NCBI RefSeq assembly: GCF_030412785.1 | Contig: NZ_CP125295.1 | Coordinates: 3,038,001 to 3,102,000 of the forward strand | From: Paraburkholderia sabiae | GTDB lineage: Bacteria; Pseudomonadota; Gammaproteobacteria; Burkholderiales; Burkholderiaceae | Length of the DNA: 64,000 bases | Direction: 5' to 3' | Shown: positions 1 to 8,435 of the stretch, in pieces | Position numbering within the stretch: the first letter of the stretch is position 1 | Layout of the letters: each line of letters begins with the position of its first letter | Made by a program: the position numbers and the translations under genes | The notes under the pieces: generated by a model | Told to the model about the DNA's origin: nothing | Seen by the model: the letters and a program-made list of their open reading frames with translations, nothing else | Databases searched by the model: none

Positions 1-1972
1 CCTTGAGCCACGCGTCGACGCCCGTATCGAGCGCCTGCCGGTATGGCTGCACTTCCGATTCGAACAGCGCATGTTGATGCGCGCGCCCTTCCGCGATCAC
101 ATCGAACGCGTGATCGATGCGCCGGTGCACGGCGTCGGGCGGTGTGATCGACGGCGACGGACGGCCCAGCAAAAATCCCTGCGCAAAGTCGACGTTCGAT
201 TCGACGGCGAGAATCAGCTGTTCCGTCGTCTCGACACCTTCCACCACGACGAGCATGCCCGCCTGATGCAGCAGCGACACGAGCTTCGGCAGAATGGGCT
301 GGTCCGCGCCGGGACTTTTCGCTCGGATCAGTTCGCCGTCCAGCTTCACCAGATCGGGCCGGATGCGCAGCAGACGGTCGAGATTCGAGTGCCCGGCGCC
401 GAAGTCGTCGACGGCAATCAGAAAGCCGTGATCGCGATACTGGCCCGCTGCGCGCGACAGATCGTCGACGCTGCCGCCGTGCGATTCCAGCAGTTCGAGC
501 ACCACGCGGCCACAGGGAATGCCCGCCGAGCGGGCGATCTGCGCGAGCTGATTGGGATAGCCGTCGGCGACGAACGTCGACGGCAGAATGTTGAGGAACA
601 CCCAGGCGTCGTCGGGAATCAGGCGGCGCGCGTTGCCGAGATGCAGCGCGTGGCTCACGCGGTCGAGTTCTCCTTGATCGCTGAACGGCTTCGGCGAAAA
701 CAGCACGGCGGGCGGCACCTGCGCGCCATCCTCGCGCTCGCCGCGCAACAGCGCCTCGAAGCCAACCTGCTTCTGATGCGAAAGGCTATAAAGCGGCTGG
801 AAATGCGAAGTGAGCCAGAAATCGTCCCATTGCTGACGGATCGGTTCCGCCGCTGCGCCGTCCGCGGGATCGTGCGTCCACGTGAGCCGCACGGGATCGA
901 CGAGCTTTGCGCGTTCCGCGCACACGCGGTTGCGCCCCGAATATTTGGCGCGCAGGAGCGCTTCGTCCGCACGGTCGAGCAGCGCCATCACGCTTTCGCC
1001 AGGCCGGTATTCCGCGACGCCGAAGCTCGCGCTCAACTGTCCATCGGGACGCGCAATGCGCCCGATCGCCGCGCGCAGCGTTTCCGCGAGCTGCGCAGCG
1101 GGCCGCAGCGCCGCGTCGTGCAGCAGCGCGAATTCCTCGCCGCCGATGCGGCTCACGATGTCGCCCGCCGACGTCAATTCCTTCAGCGCGCGCGCCACGT
1201 CCGAGAGCGCCTGATCGCCGACGGCATGCCCGAACTGGTCGTTGAGCGACTTGAAATAGTCGATGTCGAGAAAGATCGCGCTGACCTTCGCGCCATCGTC
1301 CAGCGACGACAGCCGCAGCGCCGCCTGCTCGAGAAACGCGCGGCGGTTTTGCAGGCCCGTCAATGGATCGGTAGCAGCAAGGCGCGCCAACCGGTCTTCG
1401 AGCAAAAAGTGATTGCGCCGGAACCAGTAAAAGCCGAAGTGGAATACGGCCGCCGTCGGCACCGCGATCAGCACCCACATCCAGCACACGACGCTCACGT
1501 CGCCATGCGGATGCGGCAGGCTCAACAGGAACGGCGTGCCCGCCGCATAGAAGAGCGCGGTGCCGATGCAGAAGTGCGCGGGCGTCAGCCAAAGCGGCGC
1601 CGCGCAGACGGAAATCACGACGATCGCGGGCAGCGCCCATAACAGCGGCTCGTCGAGTCCCGCGACGTTCAGCGCGAGCCCCGCCAGCAGCACGAGCGTG
1701 TACGCGACGCCGATGCTGCCGAAGACGGAGATACTCCGTGTCCGCGGGATCGCAGCGACGAGCAGCGCGAGCACGAGCGCGCACGCGAGCCGCCACACGA
1801 GCGGCACAGCCGGTCCTGCGACCAGGCTGCGTGCGCCCACGAAAATGATGAAGGCGACGACGGTAAACGCCATCGTCACGGTAGAAAGGGGCCGCTGATG
1901 TTCCAGCGAACGTCGGTGAAACCGGCTTCGAAATCCGGCGTCGGACGTCTGTTCCGTCGGGGAGAAAAGCAT
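1..1972 (-). CDS. Membrane-bound GGDEF-EAL cyclic-di-GMP protein (3' end cut by window)
   Basis: The frame is open from the ATG at 1972 down to position 1, so the C-terminus lies outside the window. About six hydrophobic segments occupy residues 30-150. A GGDEF domain follows, with an intact GGEEF motif at residues 277-281, and then an EAL domain with FEALLRGE near residue 405 and an intact VDDFGAGHSNL-type loop. The family makes (GGDEF) or breaks (EAL) cyclic di-GMP at the inner membrane. The residues before GGEEF read T-S-A-G-D, so the Arg of the RxxD inhibitory site is missing. Which activity dominates cannot be decided from sequence. A two-tier inverted repeat sits just upstream of the ATG. 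Confidence 0.9.
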   Translation of the reverse strand, partial: MLFSPTEQTSDAGFRSRFHRRSLEHQRPLSTVTMAFTVVAFIIFVGARSLVAGPAVPLVWRLACALVLALLVAAIPRTRSISVFGSIGVAYTLVLLAGLALNVAGLDEPLLWALPAIVVISVCAAPLWLTPAHFCIGTALFYAAGTPFLLSLPHPHGDVSVVCWMWVLIAVPTAAVFHFGFYWFRRNHFLLEDRLARLAATDPLTGLQNRRAFLEQAALRLSSLDDGAKVSAIFLDIDYFKSLNDQFGHAVGDQALSDVARALKELTSAGDIVSRIGGEEFALLHDAALRPAAQLAETLRAAIGRIARPDGQLSASFGVAEYRPGESVMALLDRADEALLRAKYSGRNRVCAERAKLVDPVRLTWTHDPADGAAAEPIRQQWDDFWLTSHFQPLYSLSHQKQVGFEALLRGEREDGAQVPPAVLFSPKPFSDQGELDRVSHALHLGNARRLIPDDAWVFLNILPSTFVADGYPNQLAQIARSAGIPCGRVVLELLESHGGSVDDLSRAAGQYRDHGFLIAVDDFGAGHSNLDRLLRIRPDLVKLDGELIRAKSPGADQPILPKLVSLLHQAGMLVVVEGVETTEQLILAVESNVDFAQGFLLGRPSPSITPPDAVHRRIDHAFDVIAEGRAHQHALFESEVQPYRQALDTGVDAWLK

Positions 1973-1979
1973 TGTCTAC

Positions 1980-2030
1980 TCAGGCCAGTTCCGATCACTC
2001 TGCCGTTGTATAACGGCAGTAAAGGCCTGA
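1980..2030 (-). promoter_or_regulatory. Nested inverted repeat in the leader of the GGDEF-EAL gene
   Basis: Outer arms TCAGGCC (1980-1986) and GGCCTGA (2024-2030) enclose inner arms CTGCCGTT (2000-2007) and AACGGCAG (2012-2019) with a 4-nt loop. Both stems are perfect. The outer arm ends 7 nt before the ATG. It could be an RNA structure hiding the ribosome site or a pair of protein-binding dyads. No known riboswitch consensus was recognised. Confidence 0.5.
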
Positions 2031-2210
2031 GGTTAATACTTCAGATCAATTCGCACCCACAGAGAGTCAATTCGAGAGCCAATTCGGATGCATCGATTCA
2101 TTTGACATTTGACGCTTTGCGCCCGATGGCATTGCATCCGATGCGAATTGCGTTGCGGATGCAACCATCTATTCCCTTTATGTGGGACATATAGCGTCAA
2201 TGTTTGCGTT

Positions 2211-2846
2211 TCATAGCGGCGGCCGCTGCAATTCGAGCCAGCGCTGCGCCGACGGCCTCTGCCATTGACGCCGCGCGTAATCGGCCAGATGCGAGGGCAC
2301 ATCGTCGCCGTGCAACGCGAGCCGGTTGAGCATCAACGCAAGATCCACGTCCGCGATGCACCATTCGTCGAAGAGATGCGGCGCGCCCTGTGCGATCCAT
2401 GCGTCGCAGGCCGCGAAGAGTTTGCCGGCAGCACTTCGCGCCGACGCAGACAGCGCGCCGCCACGCGCGCCGAAGAACACCACTTCCGTCGAACGCTCGC
2501 TGCGAACCGGCATCAGGTCGCTGCGCAGCCAGGCCTGAATCTGGCGAGCGCGGGCGCGCTGTTGCCGATCCTTCGGATAAAGCGCAGTGCCTTCGAACGC
2601 TTCGTCGATGTACTCCGTGATCGCCGACGACTCCGACAGTGTAAAGCCGTCATGAACCAGCGCGGGCACACGTTGCGTGATCGAAGTCGCCGCGTAGTCG
2701 CGCTCGTTGTTCGCATGCTGGTTGAGATCGACAGTGCGCATGTCGAATGTCAAATGCTTTTCGTGCAGCGCGACGAATACCGACATCGCATACGGACTCG
2801 CAAATTGCGTATCGACGTAGAGAAGCAAAGCGTTGGTTGACGGCAT
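2211..2846 (-). CDS. Glutathione S-transferase, YfcF-like
   Basis: The protein has 211 residues, the usual length for a cytosolic GST. Residues 5-85 form a thioredoxin-like domain with FASPYAMSV near the start (the usual place of the catalytic Ser/Tyr), QRVPALVHDG with the cis-proline, and ESSAITEY, which binds the gamma-glutamyl group of glutathione. The rest is the helical C-terminal domain. The family conjugates or reduces substrates with glutathione; the physiological substrate is unknown. AAGGA lies a few bases before the ATG. It stands alone, tail towards the GGDEF-EAL leader. Confidence 0.88.
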   Translation of the reverse strand: MPSTNALLLYVDTQFASPYAMSVFVALHEKHLTFDMRTVDLNQHANNERDYAATSITQRVPALVHDGFTLSESSAITEYIDEAFEGTALYPKDRQQRARARQIQAWLRSDLMPVRSERSTEVVFFGARGGALSASARSAAGKLFAACDAWIAQGAPHLFDEWCIADVDLALMLNRLALHGDDVPSHLADYARRQWQRPSAQRWLELQRPPL

Positions 2847-2885
2847 GGGTTCCTTGCACGCGAAGTTTATCGAACGCCCTTCCCT

Positions 2886-3398
2886 TCACAACACGAGTTC
2901 GAGAAAGCGCGTTCCCGGCACGGGATTCGCATAGTACGGCGCGGTTTCGGTAAAGCCCATCCGCTCGTAAAGCTTTTGCGCGAATGCCGTTTGAGGTACC
3001 GAATCTAACACGAGCTTTGCAAAGCCCAACGACTTCGCCTTGTCGATCACGCGCGTCATGATCTTCTCGCCAAGTGCAAGTCCGCGATACGCGGGCCGCA
3101 CATAAACGCGTTTGACTTCAGCGACGTCATCCGAATGACGCAGCAGGCCGCCGCAGCCCGCCACTTCGCCGTTCACTTCGGCGATGAAGAACATGCCGGA
3201 AGGCAACGTGTAGGTCTGCTCGAACGATTGCATTTCCTCTTCGAAGCCGCGATACGACAGGTCCATGTCGAGCCAGCGCACGTACTCGCGAACGATCGCG
3301 ACGAGAGCCTCCGTATCGCCGGGAAACGCCGCCTCGCGGATTTGAGGCACAACCTGAGGCCTGAGTGGAGTGAGTGAAGTGGTCAATGAAGTGGTCAT
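2886..3398 (-). CDS. GNAT family N-acetyltransferase
   Basis: This 170-residue protein carries the GNAT acetyl-CoA motif A as VKRVYVRPAYRGLALGEKI (pyrophosphate-loop type R-G-x-x-x-G) and a C-terminal motif B region with LYERMGF, which is typical of small-molecule or protein acetyltransferases. It would transfer acetyl from acetyl-CoA to an amine; the acceptor cannot be predicted. GAGGA precedes the ATG at a suitable distance. It lies 39 bp upstream of the GST gene on the same strand, so the two may be co-transcribed, although no functional link is evident. Confidence 0.88.
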   Translation of the reverse strand: MTTSLTTSLTPLRPQVVPQIREAAFPGDTEALVAIVREYVRWLDMDLSYRGFEEEMQSFEQTYTLPSGMFFIAEVNGEVAGCGGLLRHSDDVAEVKRVYVRPAYRGLALGEKIMTRVIDKAKSLGFAKLVLDSVPQTAFAQKLYERMGFTETAPYYANPVPGTRFLELVL

Positions 3399-3627
3399 AT
3401 CGTCCTCGCATCGGATACCGGTTCAACCGTATGGCATGCAGCGTAGCGGGCGCGCATGCGGTGCGTCTTGAACGTTTGTGCAAGGCTCGCGGCAGCGCCA
3501 TATCTTCCATATCCTGACGCACGGCAACTTCTCGTAAGCAACCGGCTTTATCGGCCGTTGCTCGCGCGAATGCGCGCGCACGCGCCACCTATGCTTGCAG
3601 GTCGAGACTATCTGCATCGAGGGGCCA

Positions 3628-3774
3628 ATGCGCTTTACCACCGTTTCCATCCTGCTGGCGGCCGTGCTGTGCCTGCAGGGATGCGCGACATCGCTTCAGA
3701 CATTCATGCTCGGCGGGCTGGTCGGCGCGGCTGCCGGCATCAGCGCCGTCACGTGCGTCGTCGTGTGTCACTAG
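3628..3774 (+). CDS. Small lipoprotein (48 aa), unknown function
   Basis: A 48-codon frame beginning MRFTTVSILLAAVLCLQGC has a classic lipoprotein signal: a short charged N-terminus, a hydrophobic stretch and the lipobox L-Q-G-C, so mature lipidation would be at Cys19. The mature peptide is only about 30 residues, glycine/alanine-rich and hydrophobic (GGLVGAAAG), with two more cysteines near the end. It stops 13 bp before the LprI-like gene, which suggests one transcript. No family was recognised. Confidence 0.6.
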   Translation: MRFTTVSILLAAVLCLQGCATSLQTFMLGGLVGAAAGISAVTCVVVCH

Positions 3775-3787
3775 CGAGGCGCGATCC

Positions 3788-4405
3788 ATGAAGCTCAACC
3801 GAACCACCCTCGCCGCGCTCGGCCTGCTCGCGATGTCGAATGCGCACGCCACCAGCTTCAATTGCGCGATCGCGCATTCGACGGCCGAGACGCTGATCTG
3901 CCATGACGCCGGTCTCTCCAGAGCCGACGACGAACTCGGCAAGCTGTTCAAACTCGCGCAGAAACAGGCGGCCGACCGCCGCGCGTATCGACGCGACAGC
4001 GACAGCAAATGGGCGTGGCGCGAAGAGAATTGCAAGGACATTGCGTGCCTCGCCGACTGGTACTCGACGCGTATCGACGAAATCCGCGCGCAGTTGCACA
4101 AGCCCGCGCCGGACGACGAACAACGCGCGCGTCCCGTCGATGCCGATCTTGCCGCCGTGAGCAAACCCGTCGAGAAACTCGTCGACAAGCCCGCCGACAA
4201 ACCCAAAACACTCGACACGCAAACGTTCGCCCGCGACGTCCAGCAATGCACGGCGACGACGCACGACCTCGTGCCGCCCGTGCAATGCAGCAACGTGATC
4301 GGCAAGCGCGCCGATTGGCGCACGCGCGAACCTGCGTCGGATAGCTGGTTTTGCGGCGTCGCGATGATTGCGCCGCCTTCACCGGACGGCAGCGCTGCGC
4401 AATAA
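3788..4405 (+). CDS. LprI/DUF1311-like secreted protein
   Basis: A signal peptide (about residues 1-22, ending NAHA) is followed by a segment with the DUF1311 pattern: C-x-I-A-x-S-x-x-E-x-x-I-C, then L-S-x-A-D-D-E-L, then a W and a C-x-x-x-x-C-L pair near residue 80. The founding member, mycobacterial LprI, inhibits lysozyme, but the family is mostly uncharacterised. Residues 105-205 are proline-rich and not recognisable. GAGG precedes the ATG. It follows the small lipoprotein gene at once and ends in a strong shared terminator. Confidence 0.75.
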   Translation: MKLNRTTLAALGLLAMSNAHATSFNCAIAHSTAETLICHDAGLSRADDELGKLFKLAQKQAADRRAYRRDSDSKWAWREENCKDIACLADWYSTRIDEIRAQLHKPAPDDEQRARPVDADLAAVSKPVEKLVDKPADKPKTLDTQTFARDVQQCTATTHDLVPPVQCSNVIGKRADWRTREPASDSWFCGVAMIAPPSPDGSAAQ

Positions 4406-4426
4406 ACAGCGACGCGATAGAAATAG

Positions 4427-4461
4427 AAAAAGCTCGAACGCCAAAACGTTCGAGCTTTTTT
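4427..4461. terminator. Bidirectional intrinsic terminator
   Basis: The stem AAAAAGCTCGAACG (4427-4440), loop CCAAAA and return arm (4447-4460) pair perfectly, with A and T tracts on either side. It lies between two genes that face each other (LprI-like and TonB receptor) and can stop both. Confidence 0.9.
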
Positions 4462-4481
4462 GTTGCCCCTGAAAAACAGGA

Positions 4482-6764
4482 TCAGAACTGCAGCGTCGCG
4501 CTCGCCACGGCCGTGCGCGTCGCGCCCGGCAGCGCGTAATAGCCGTATGCGGACGTCCAGTAACGACGGTTGAAGAGATTGTTGATGCCCGCGCGGAACG
4601 TCACGTCCTTACCCGCGATGCGCGTCTCATACTTGCCGCTCACGTCGTACAGCGTATAGGCGGGCGTGAACTGCGTATTCGCTGCATCGACGGCCATATT
4701 GCCGACGTACTTGCCGCCGAACGCGAGCGTCAGCTGGCGCATATACGACGGGTTGTATTCGATGCGGCCCGTCGCGGTGAAACGCGGTGTCGCATAGACG
4801 CGCTTGCCTTCGATCGTCGTATCGTCGACATCGACGGCCTTTGCATTAAGCCACATCACGCCGCCAAGGAAACGCCAGTCGTTCGCGAGCTGCACCCAGC
4901 CGCTTGCATCGACACCCGTGTAGCGCTTCTTGCCGCTCTGCACGTAGACGTTCTGCGAATTCGTGTACTCGTAGCCCTGATCGACACGGAACACCGCGAG
5001 ATTGGCGCCCCACTTCTGATGGTCCGTCTTGAAGCCGACTTCATACTGCTTGCTCTTGAGCGGCCCGAACGTCTCGCCGTAGTTCACGTTCGTGTTGCCC
5101 GCCGCGCCGCCCTGCTGCAGCGATTCGACATAGCTCGCGTACACGGTCGAATACGGATCGGTCTTGTACATCACGGCAACGGTCGGCGTGACGGGGCTCG
5201 CGCTGTAACCCGCGCTGACCGTGTAATCCGTGTTGTACGAAGTCTCCCGGAACTGCGTGTAGCGCAGGCCGAGCAGCACCGACAGACGCGACGTGATGTC
5301 GACGGTATCGCTCGCGTACAGTGCGGCTTGCGTCGTGTACGACTGGCGATACATGTTTTCGCCGATATGCACTTCATCGTTCGTCAGCAGCGTGCTGCTG
5401 TACAGATTGCCGATGCCGAGGCTGTAGCCGTCGTTCCAGCCCGTGCTGTTGTCGTACACGCTCGTCTGCGTCTGATAGCCCGCGCCCAGCACGACGTCAT
5501 GCTTGACGCTGCCCGTGTTGAACTTGCCTTCCACCATCGCGTCGACGTTCGAATAGAAGTAGCGCGTCAGTGCGGCATACAGCGTGTTCGAGTAGTCGCC
5601 CGCGTTGTCGTAGACGTACAGCAGGCTGTCCGAGTTGTAGCGGTTTTCTTTCGCGAAGCGGTACTTCAGGCTTGCGTGCCAGTTGTCGTTGATCCGGTAA
5701 TCGAGGCCCGTGCCGAACGACGCCATCTCCGTTTCGTAGTAGTTCTGCGGCTGCGTGAGATTGCGGCTGATCGAGCTCGCATCCGGAATGCCGACGCCCG
5801 AGCCGAAGTACATCGCGAACAACGTGCCCGTCGTTTTGCGCTTCTGATAGAACGCATCCATGCTCCACGTGAGATCCGGCGTGATGCGGAAGTCCAGCGC
5901 CACCGACGCGACCTGACGGCGCAGATGTCCGTTCGCTTCGGCCGTATTGCCCTCTTCGTTCACGAGATTGAAGCGATAGCCGAAACGGTCGTCGTTACCG
6001 AAGCGACCGCCCACGTCGAGCTTCTCGCTGAACACGCCCGCCGACTGATAACCGACCGACACGCTGCGATACGGCGTATCCGTCGGACGCTTGACCACAT
6101 AGTTGACGATGCCGCCCGGCGAGCCGAAGCCGTACATGAAGCCCGACAGCCCTTTGAGCAACTGAACCTGCTCGAACGGTTCGAGGGGAAGATCCGTGTC
6201 CCACGACGGAAAACTCTGACCGTCGACCTTCACGCCGTTGAGCATGTCGATCTGCAGGCCCCGCACGCTGAACACGGAGTTCTCGGCCGTCGCGTTGTCG
6301 CCGACCACGGTCACGGCGGGGTCGTACTTGAAGAGATCGTTGGCCGTGTTGGCCATCAGGTCCTTCGCGTCCTCACTCGTCTTCACGTTGGTCGAGAACG
6401 GCGTGTCGACCTGCGCGCGCGTGCCCAATGCGCCAGCGCTGATGGTTTCGTTGTCGGTCGACAGATCGCGTTTGGCAGCCACTTTCACGGACGGCAGCGT
6501 CTTGTCCTGCTGCTGGGTCTGCGTTGTCGATGTCGTCGTGGCGGAATCGGCAGACGTGGTTTGCGCCCAGGCCGTCGTCGTCACCGACGACAGCACGACG
6601 CCCGCGCTGACGAGAAGCGCCGCGCCGAGCGGCAGGCGCGTCGCGCCCGGCAGGCGGGCGGCGCGGCGGACTGAAACACGCGCGCCGGCGGCGCGCCCCG
6701 TGAAAGGCGTGTGGTCTGTCATGTCGTCGTGTTTTGTGGACTCGCCCAAATCAGGCGCAGTCAA
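4482..6764 (-). CDS. TonB-dependent siderophore receptor
   Basis: The predicted 760-residue protein has a signal peptide, a TonB-box-like LPSVKVAA segment, a plug domain (with FSVRGLQID and GFGSPGGIVNYVVKRPT) and a long beta-barrel ending in the terminal Phe typical of outer-membrane proteins. It should import a ferric siderophore using TonB energy. No siderophore biosynthesis or TonB genes are near, so it may use a foreign siderophore. The first ATG is at 6764; the in-frame ATG at 6722 (MTDHTPF) gives a more normal signal peptide and is a credible alternative. A Fur-box-like sequence lies just upstream. Confidence 0.93.
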   Translation of the reverse strand: MTAPDLGESTKHDDMTDHTPFTGRAAGARVSVRRAARLPGATRLPLGAALLVSAGVVLSSVTTTAWAQTTSADSATTTSTTQTQQQDKTLPSVKVAAKRDLSTDNETISAGALGTRAQVDTPFSTNVKTSEDAKDLMANTANDLFKYDPAVTVVGDNATAENSVFSVRGLQIDMLNGVKVDGQSFPSWDTDLPLEPFEQVQLLKGLSGFMYGFGSPGGIVNYVVKRPTDTPYRSVSVGYQSAGVFSEKLDVGGRFGNDDRFGYRFNLVNEEGNTAEANGHLRRQVASVALDFRITPDLTWSMDAFYQKRKTTGTLFAMYFGSGVGIPDASSISRNLTQPQNYYETEMASFGTGLDYRINDNWHASLKYRFAKENRYNSDSLLYVYDNAGDYSNTLYAALTRYFYSNVDAMVEGKFNTGSVKHDVVLGAGYQTQTSVYDNSTGWNDGYSLGIGNLYSSTLLTNDEVHIGENMYRQSYTTQAALYASDTVDITSRLSVLLGLRYTQFRETSYNTDYTVSAGYSASPVTPTVAVMYKTDPYSTVYASYVESLQQGGAAGNTNVNYGETFGPLKSKQYEVGFKTDHQKWGANLAVFRVDQGYEYTNSQNVYVQSGKKRYTGVDASGWVQLANDWRFLGGVMWLNAKAVDVDDTTIEGKRVYATPRFTATGRIEYNPSYMRQLTLAFGGKYVGNMAVDAANTQFTPAYTLYDVSGKYETRIAGKDVTFRAGINNLFNRRYWTSAYGYYALPGATRTAVASATLQF

Positions 6765-6787
6765 CTGGATGGAAAGCGCGTCAGCTT

Positions 6788-6812
6788 ATTAAGAGTTATT
6801 CTCATTTGCAAT
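6788..6812 (-). promoter_or_regulatory. Probable Fur box
   Basis: On the minus strand this reads ATTGCAAATGAGAATAACTC and continues into TTAAT. The AATGAGAAT core matches the usual Fur-box core and the site lies about 25 bp upstream of the receptor start, as expected for iron repression. Confidence 0.7.
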
Positions 6813-6928
6813 AAGCGAGCGAGATTGCTGCTTTCCGAATCTTTCCGCGCGGAACCGCGACGCGTGACAGCGCGCGAAAAGCGGCGACGGTAGACTGGCC
6901 GCTTCGTCCGATTTTGTTCGATCCGGTC

Positions 6929-6955
6929 GTCCCGTTCGTCCCGTTCGTCCCGTTC
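6929..6955. repeat. Three perfect 9-bp tandem repeats
   Basis: GTCCCGTTC is repeated three times without mismatch (6929-6937, 6938-6946, 6947-6955). It lies between the Fur-controlled receptor and the cyclotransferase gene, just before the likely TTG start of the latter. Confidence 0.85.
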
Positions 6956-6973
6956 GATTCCAGGAGCACGCAC

Positions 6974-7336
6974 TTGAACACGCCCCAAACGCCCGACACG
7001 TCCGTCGTCTATCTCTTCTCGTACGGCACGCTGCAGGATCGCAACGTGCAGATTTCCAGCTTCGGCCGCGAACTCGTGGGCCGTGCGGACGCGCTGCCCG
7101 GCTATGCACAGACACTGCTCGCGATCGCCGATCCGAAAGTCGTCGAGATCAGCGGCAAGACGCATCATCCCGTGGTGCGGCCGAGCGGCAATCCCGCCGA
7201 CGAAGTCGCAGGCACCGTCTTCGAGATCACCGCGCAGGAACTCGCTGCCGCCGACGAATACGAAGTCGACGACTACAAGCGCGTGCTCGTCACGCTGAAG
7301 TCGGGCCTCGAAGCATGGGTGTACATCGCCGCGTGA
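6974..7336 (+). CDS. Gamma-glutamylcyclotransferase/AIG2-like protein
   Basis: This 120-residue protein has the family signature FSYGTL near the N-terminus and the acidic stretch ADEYEVDDYKRV, whose Glu is the expected catalytic residue. The fold forms 5-oxoproline from gamma-glutamyl amines in some members. I place the start at TTG 6974 because AGGAG lies 7 nt before it. The upstream in-frame ATG at 6914 would add 20 residues encoded mostly by a 9-bp tandem repeat (VPFVPFVPF), which looks non-coding. It stands alone, divergent from the TonB receptor. Confidence 0.8.
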   Translation: MNTPQTPDTSVVYLFSYGTLQDRNVQISSFGRELVGRADALPGYAQTLLAIADPKVVEISGKTHHPVVRPSGNPADEVAGTVFEITAQELAAADEYEVDDYKRVLVTLKSGLEAWVYIAA

Positions 7337-7465
7337 TGTACGCGAGGGCACGCGGACGCACGCGCCCGGTTTGCTTACCGGGCCTTACGAGCCCTCAAGT
7401 TGTGCACGCCAGCAGACGTTAGCGCCATCAGTGCAACTGGAATTCGCAACTGAAGGAGGCGTGCA

Positions 7466-8005
7466 ATGGTGAGCAGTGTCGGATATGGGACGGCGACTAC
7501 GCCGTCGACGCATCGCGCTTCCGTGTCCGGCGACGCATCGGCTGAAGCCGCGCAAAATGCGGCAGGTAGCGCGCTCGGCAGCGTGCAGAAGGAAGCGAAG
7601 CAGGACGCAGCGGCCAAAGCCGCTCAGCCGGGCGTCACGGTCAGCATTTCGCCCGCAGGCGCGGCAGCGGCGTCCCGTGTACAGCGAGCGGACGGCGTGG
7701 ATAGCGCGAATAGCGTCGAGCCGAAGAGCAACACGTCCGCGAACGCATCGCTGGCCGCCGATGATGCGGACATGGACGCCGACACAGATACGGATACCGA
7801 CGCCGACACGGCGGACATCGACGTAACCGACAACGCCGACGACACAACGCCATCCGACGTCTCGCCGATGAAAGCGTTCGCGTATGGCGCGCTGGGACTG
7901 GAACGGCCCGACCAGCCGAAGGACGACCGCAACAGCTTCTACTCGGCGGGCAAGTGGCTCGCGGCAGGGCTGACGATCGGCGGGATCATTTCGCTGCTCG
8001 TGTGA
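7466..8005 (+). CDS. Unknown acidic protein with C-terminal hydrophobic segment
   Basis: An ideal AAGGAGG lies 6 nt before the ATG of this 179-residue frame. The first 95 residues are Ala/Ser-rich and of low complexity. Residues 95-125 are dominated by alternating aspartates (DADMDADTDTDTDADTAD). After a short conserved-looking part (MKAFAYGALGLERP) the protein ends in a hydrophobic stretch (WLAAGLTIGGIISLLV) that could be a tail anchor. No signal peptide or known domain was found. The start, RBS and biased composition support a real gene; its function is unknown. Confidence 0.7.
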   Translation: MVSSVGYGTATTPSTHRASVSGDASAEAAQNAAGSALGSVQKEAKQDAAAKAAQPGVTVSISPAGAAAASRVQRADGVDSANSVEPKSNTSANASLAADDADMDADTDTDTDADTADIDVTDNADDTTPSDVSPMKAFAYGALGLERPDQPKDDRNSFYSAGKWLAAGLTIGGIISLLV

Positions 8006-8033
8006 TGCGAGCAGCGGTCTTTAGCGCAAACGT

Positions 8034-8435
8034 TTAGCGCTTGACAGGCTGTGCGGGGTGCTTGTCGAGCGCTTCGATATCTTCGTCGAGGCTCTTGCGA
8101 ATCGTGTCGATTGCCTGATCGACATTAGCGGGCTTCAGCTGATTGCGCGCCAGCGCGACATACACGTAATGCCGGAGCGCGGGATCGTGCGTTTTCGACA
8201 GCACGTCGTGATAGACCGCGTTCATCTCCGCATCGCGCCCGCTCATGTCATAGAGACGTTGCAGGTGTTCGAGATCGTTGACGGCCGCGAAGCCCGGACC
8301 ATGCGGCGGCGGACCATCGTGCGCGGGACCGTCGTGCGGCGGCGGAAGATCGGACGACGGCGGCACTTGCGCCTGAGCAGCAAAGGACAACGCGACGAGC
8401 GCGGCGAGAAGGGAAATTCGTTTCAGCGAGATCAT
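8034..8435 (-). CDS. Secreted unknown protein with Pro/His/Gly-rich segment
   Basis: Starting at the ATG at 8435 gives 133 residues with a clean signal peptide (MISLKRISLLAALVALSFAA, cleavage near AQA). A short Pro/Gly/His/Asp-rich run follows (PPPHDGPAHDGPPPHGPG), which could bind metal. The remainder is helical (YHDVLSKTHDPALRHYVYVALARNQ). The upstream ATG at 8549 would place 38 extra residues in front of the signal peptide and is unlikely. It converges with the preceding acidic-protein gene. No family was recognised. Confidence 0.65.
   Translation of the reverse strand: MISLKRISLLAALVALSFAAQAQVPPSSDLPPPHDGPAHDGPPPHGPGFAAVNDLEHLQRLYDMSGRDAEMNAVYHDVLSKTHDPALRHYVYVALARNQLKPANVDQAIDTIRKSLDEDIEALDKHPAQPVKR

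Noticed and set aside
71..1642. A 523-codon plus-strand frame opposite the GGDEF-EAL gene
   Set aside because: Shadow of the GGDEF-EAL gene, whose own frame is open to the window edge and has both catalytic motifs.
7364..7383. Hairpin GCCCGGT-TTGCTT-ACCGGGC after the cyclotransferase gene as terminator
   Set aside because: The stem is perfect but no T-tract follows; not enough to call termination.
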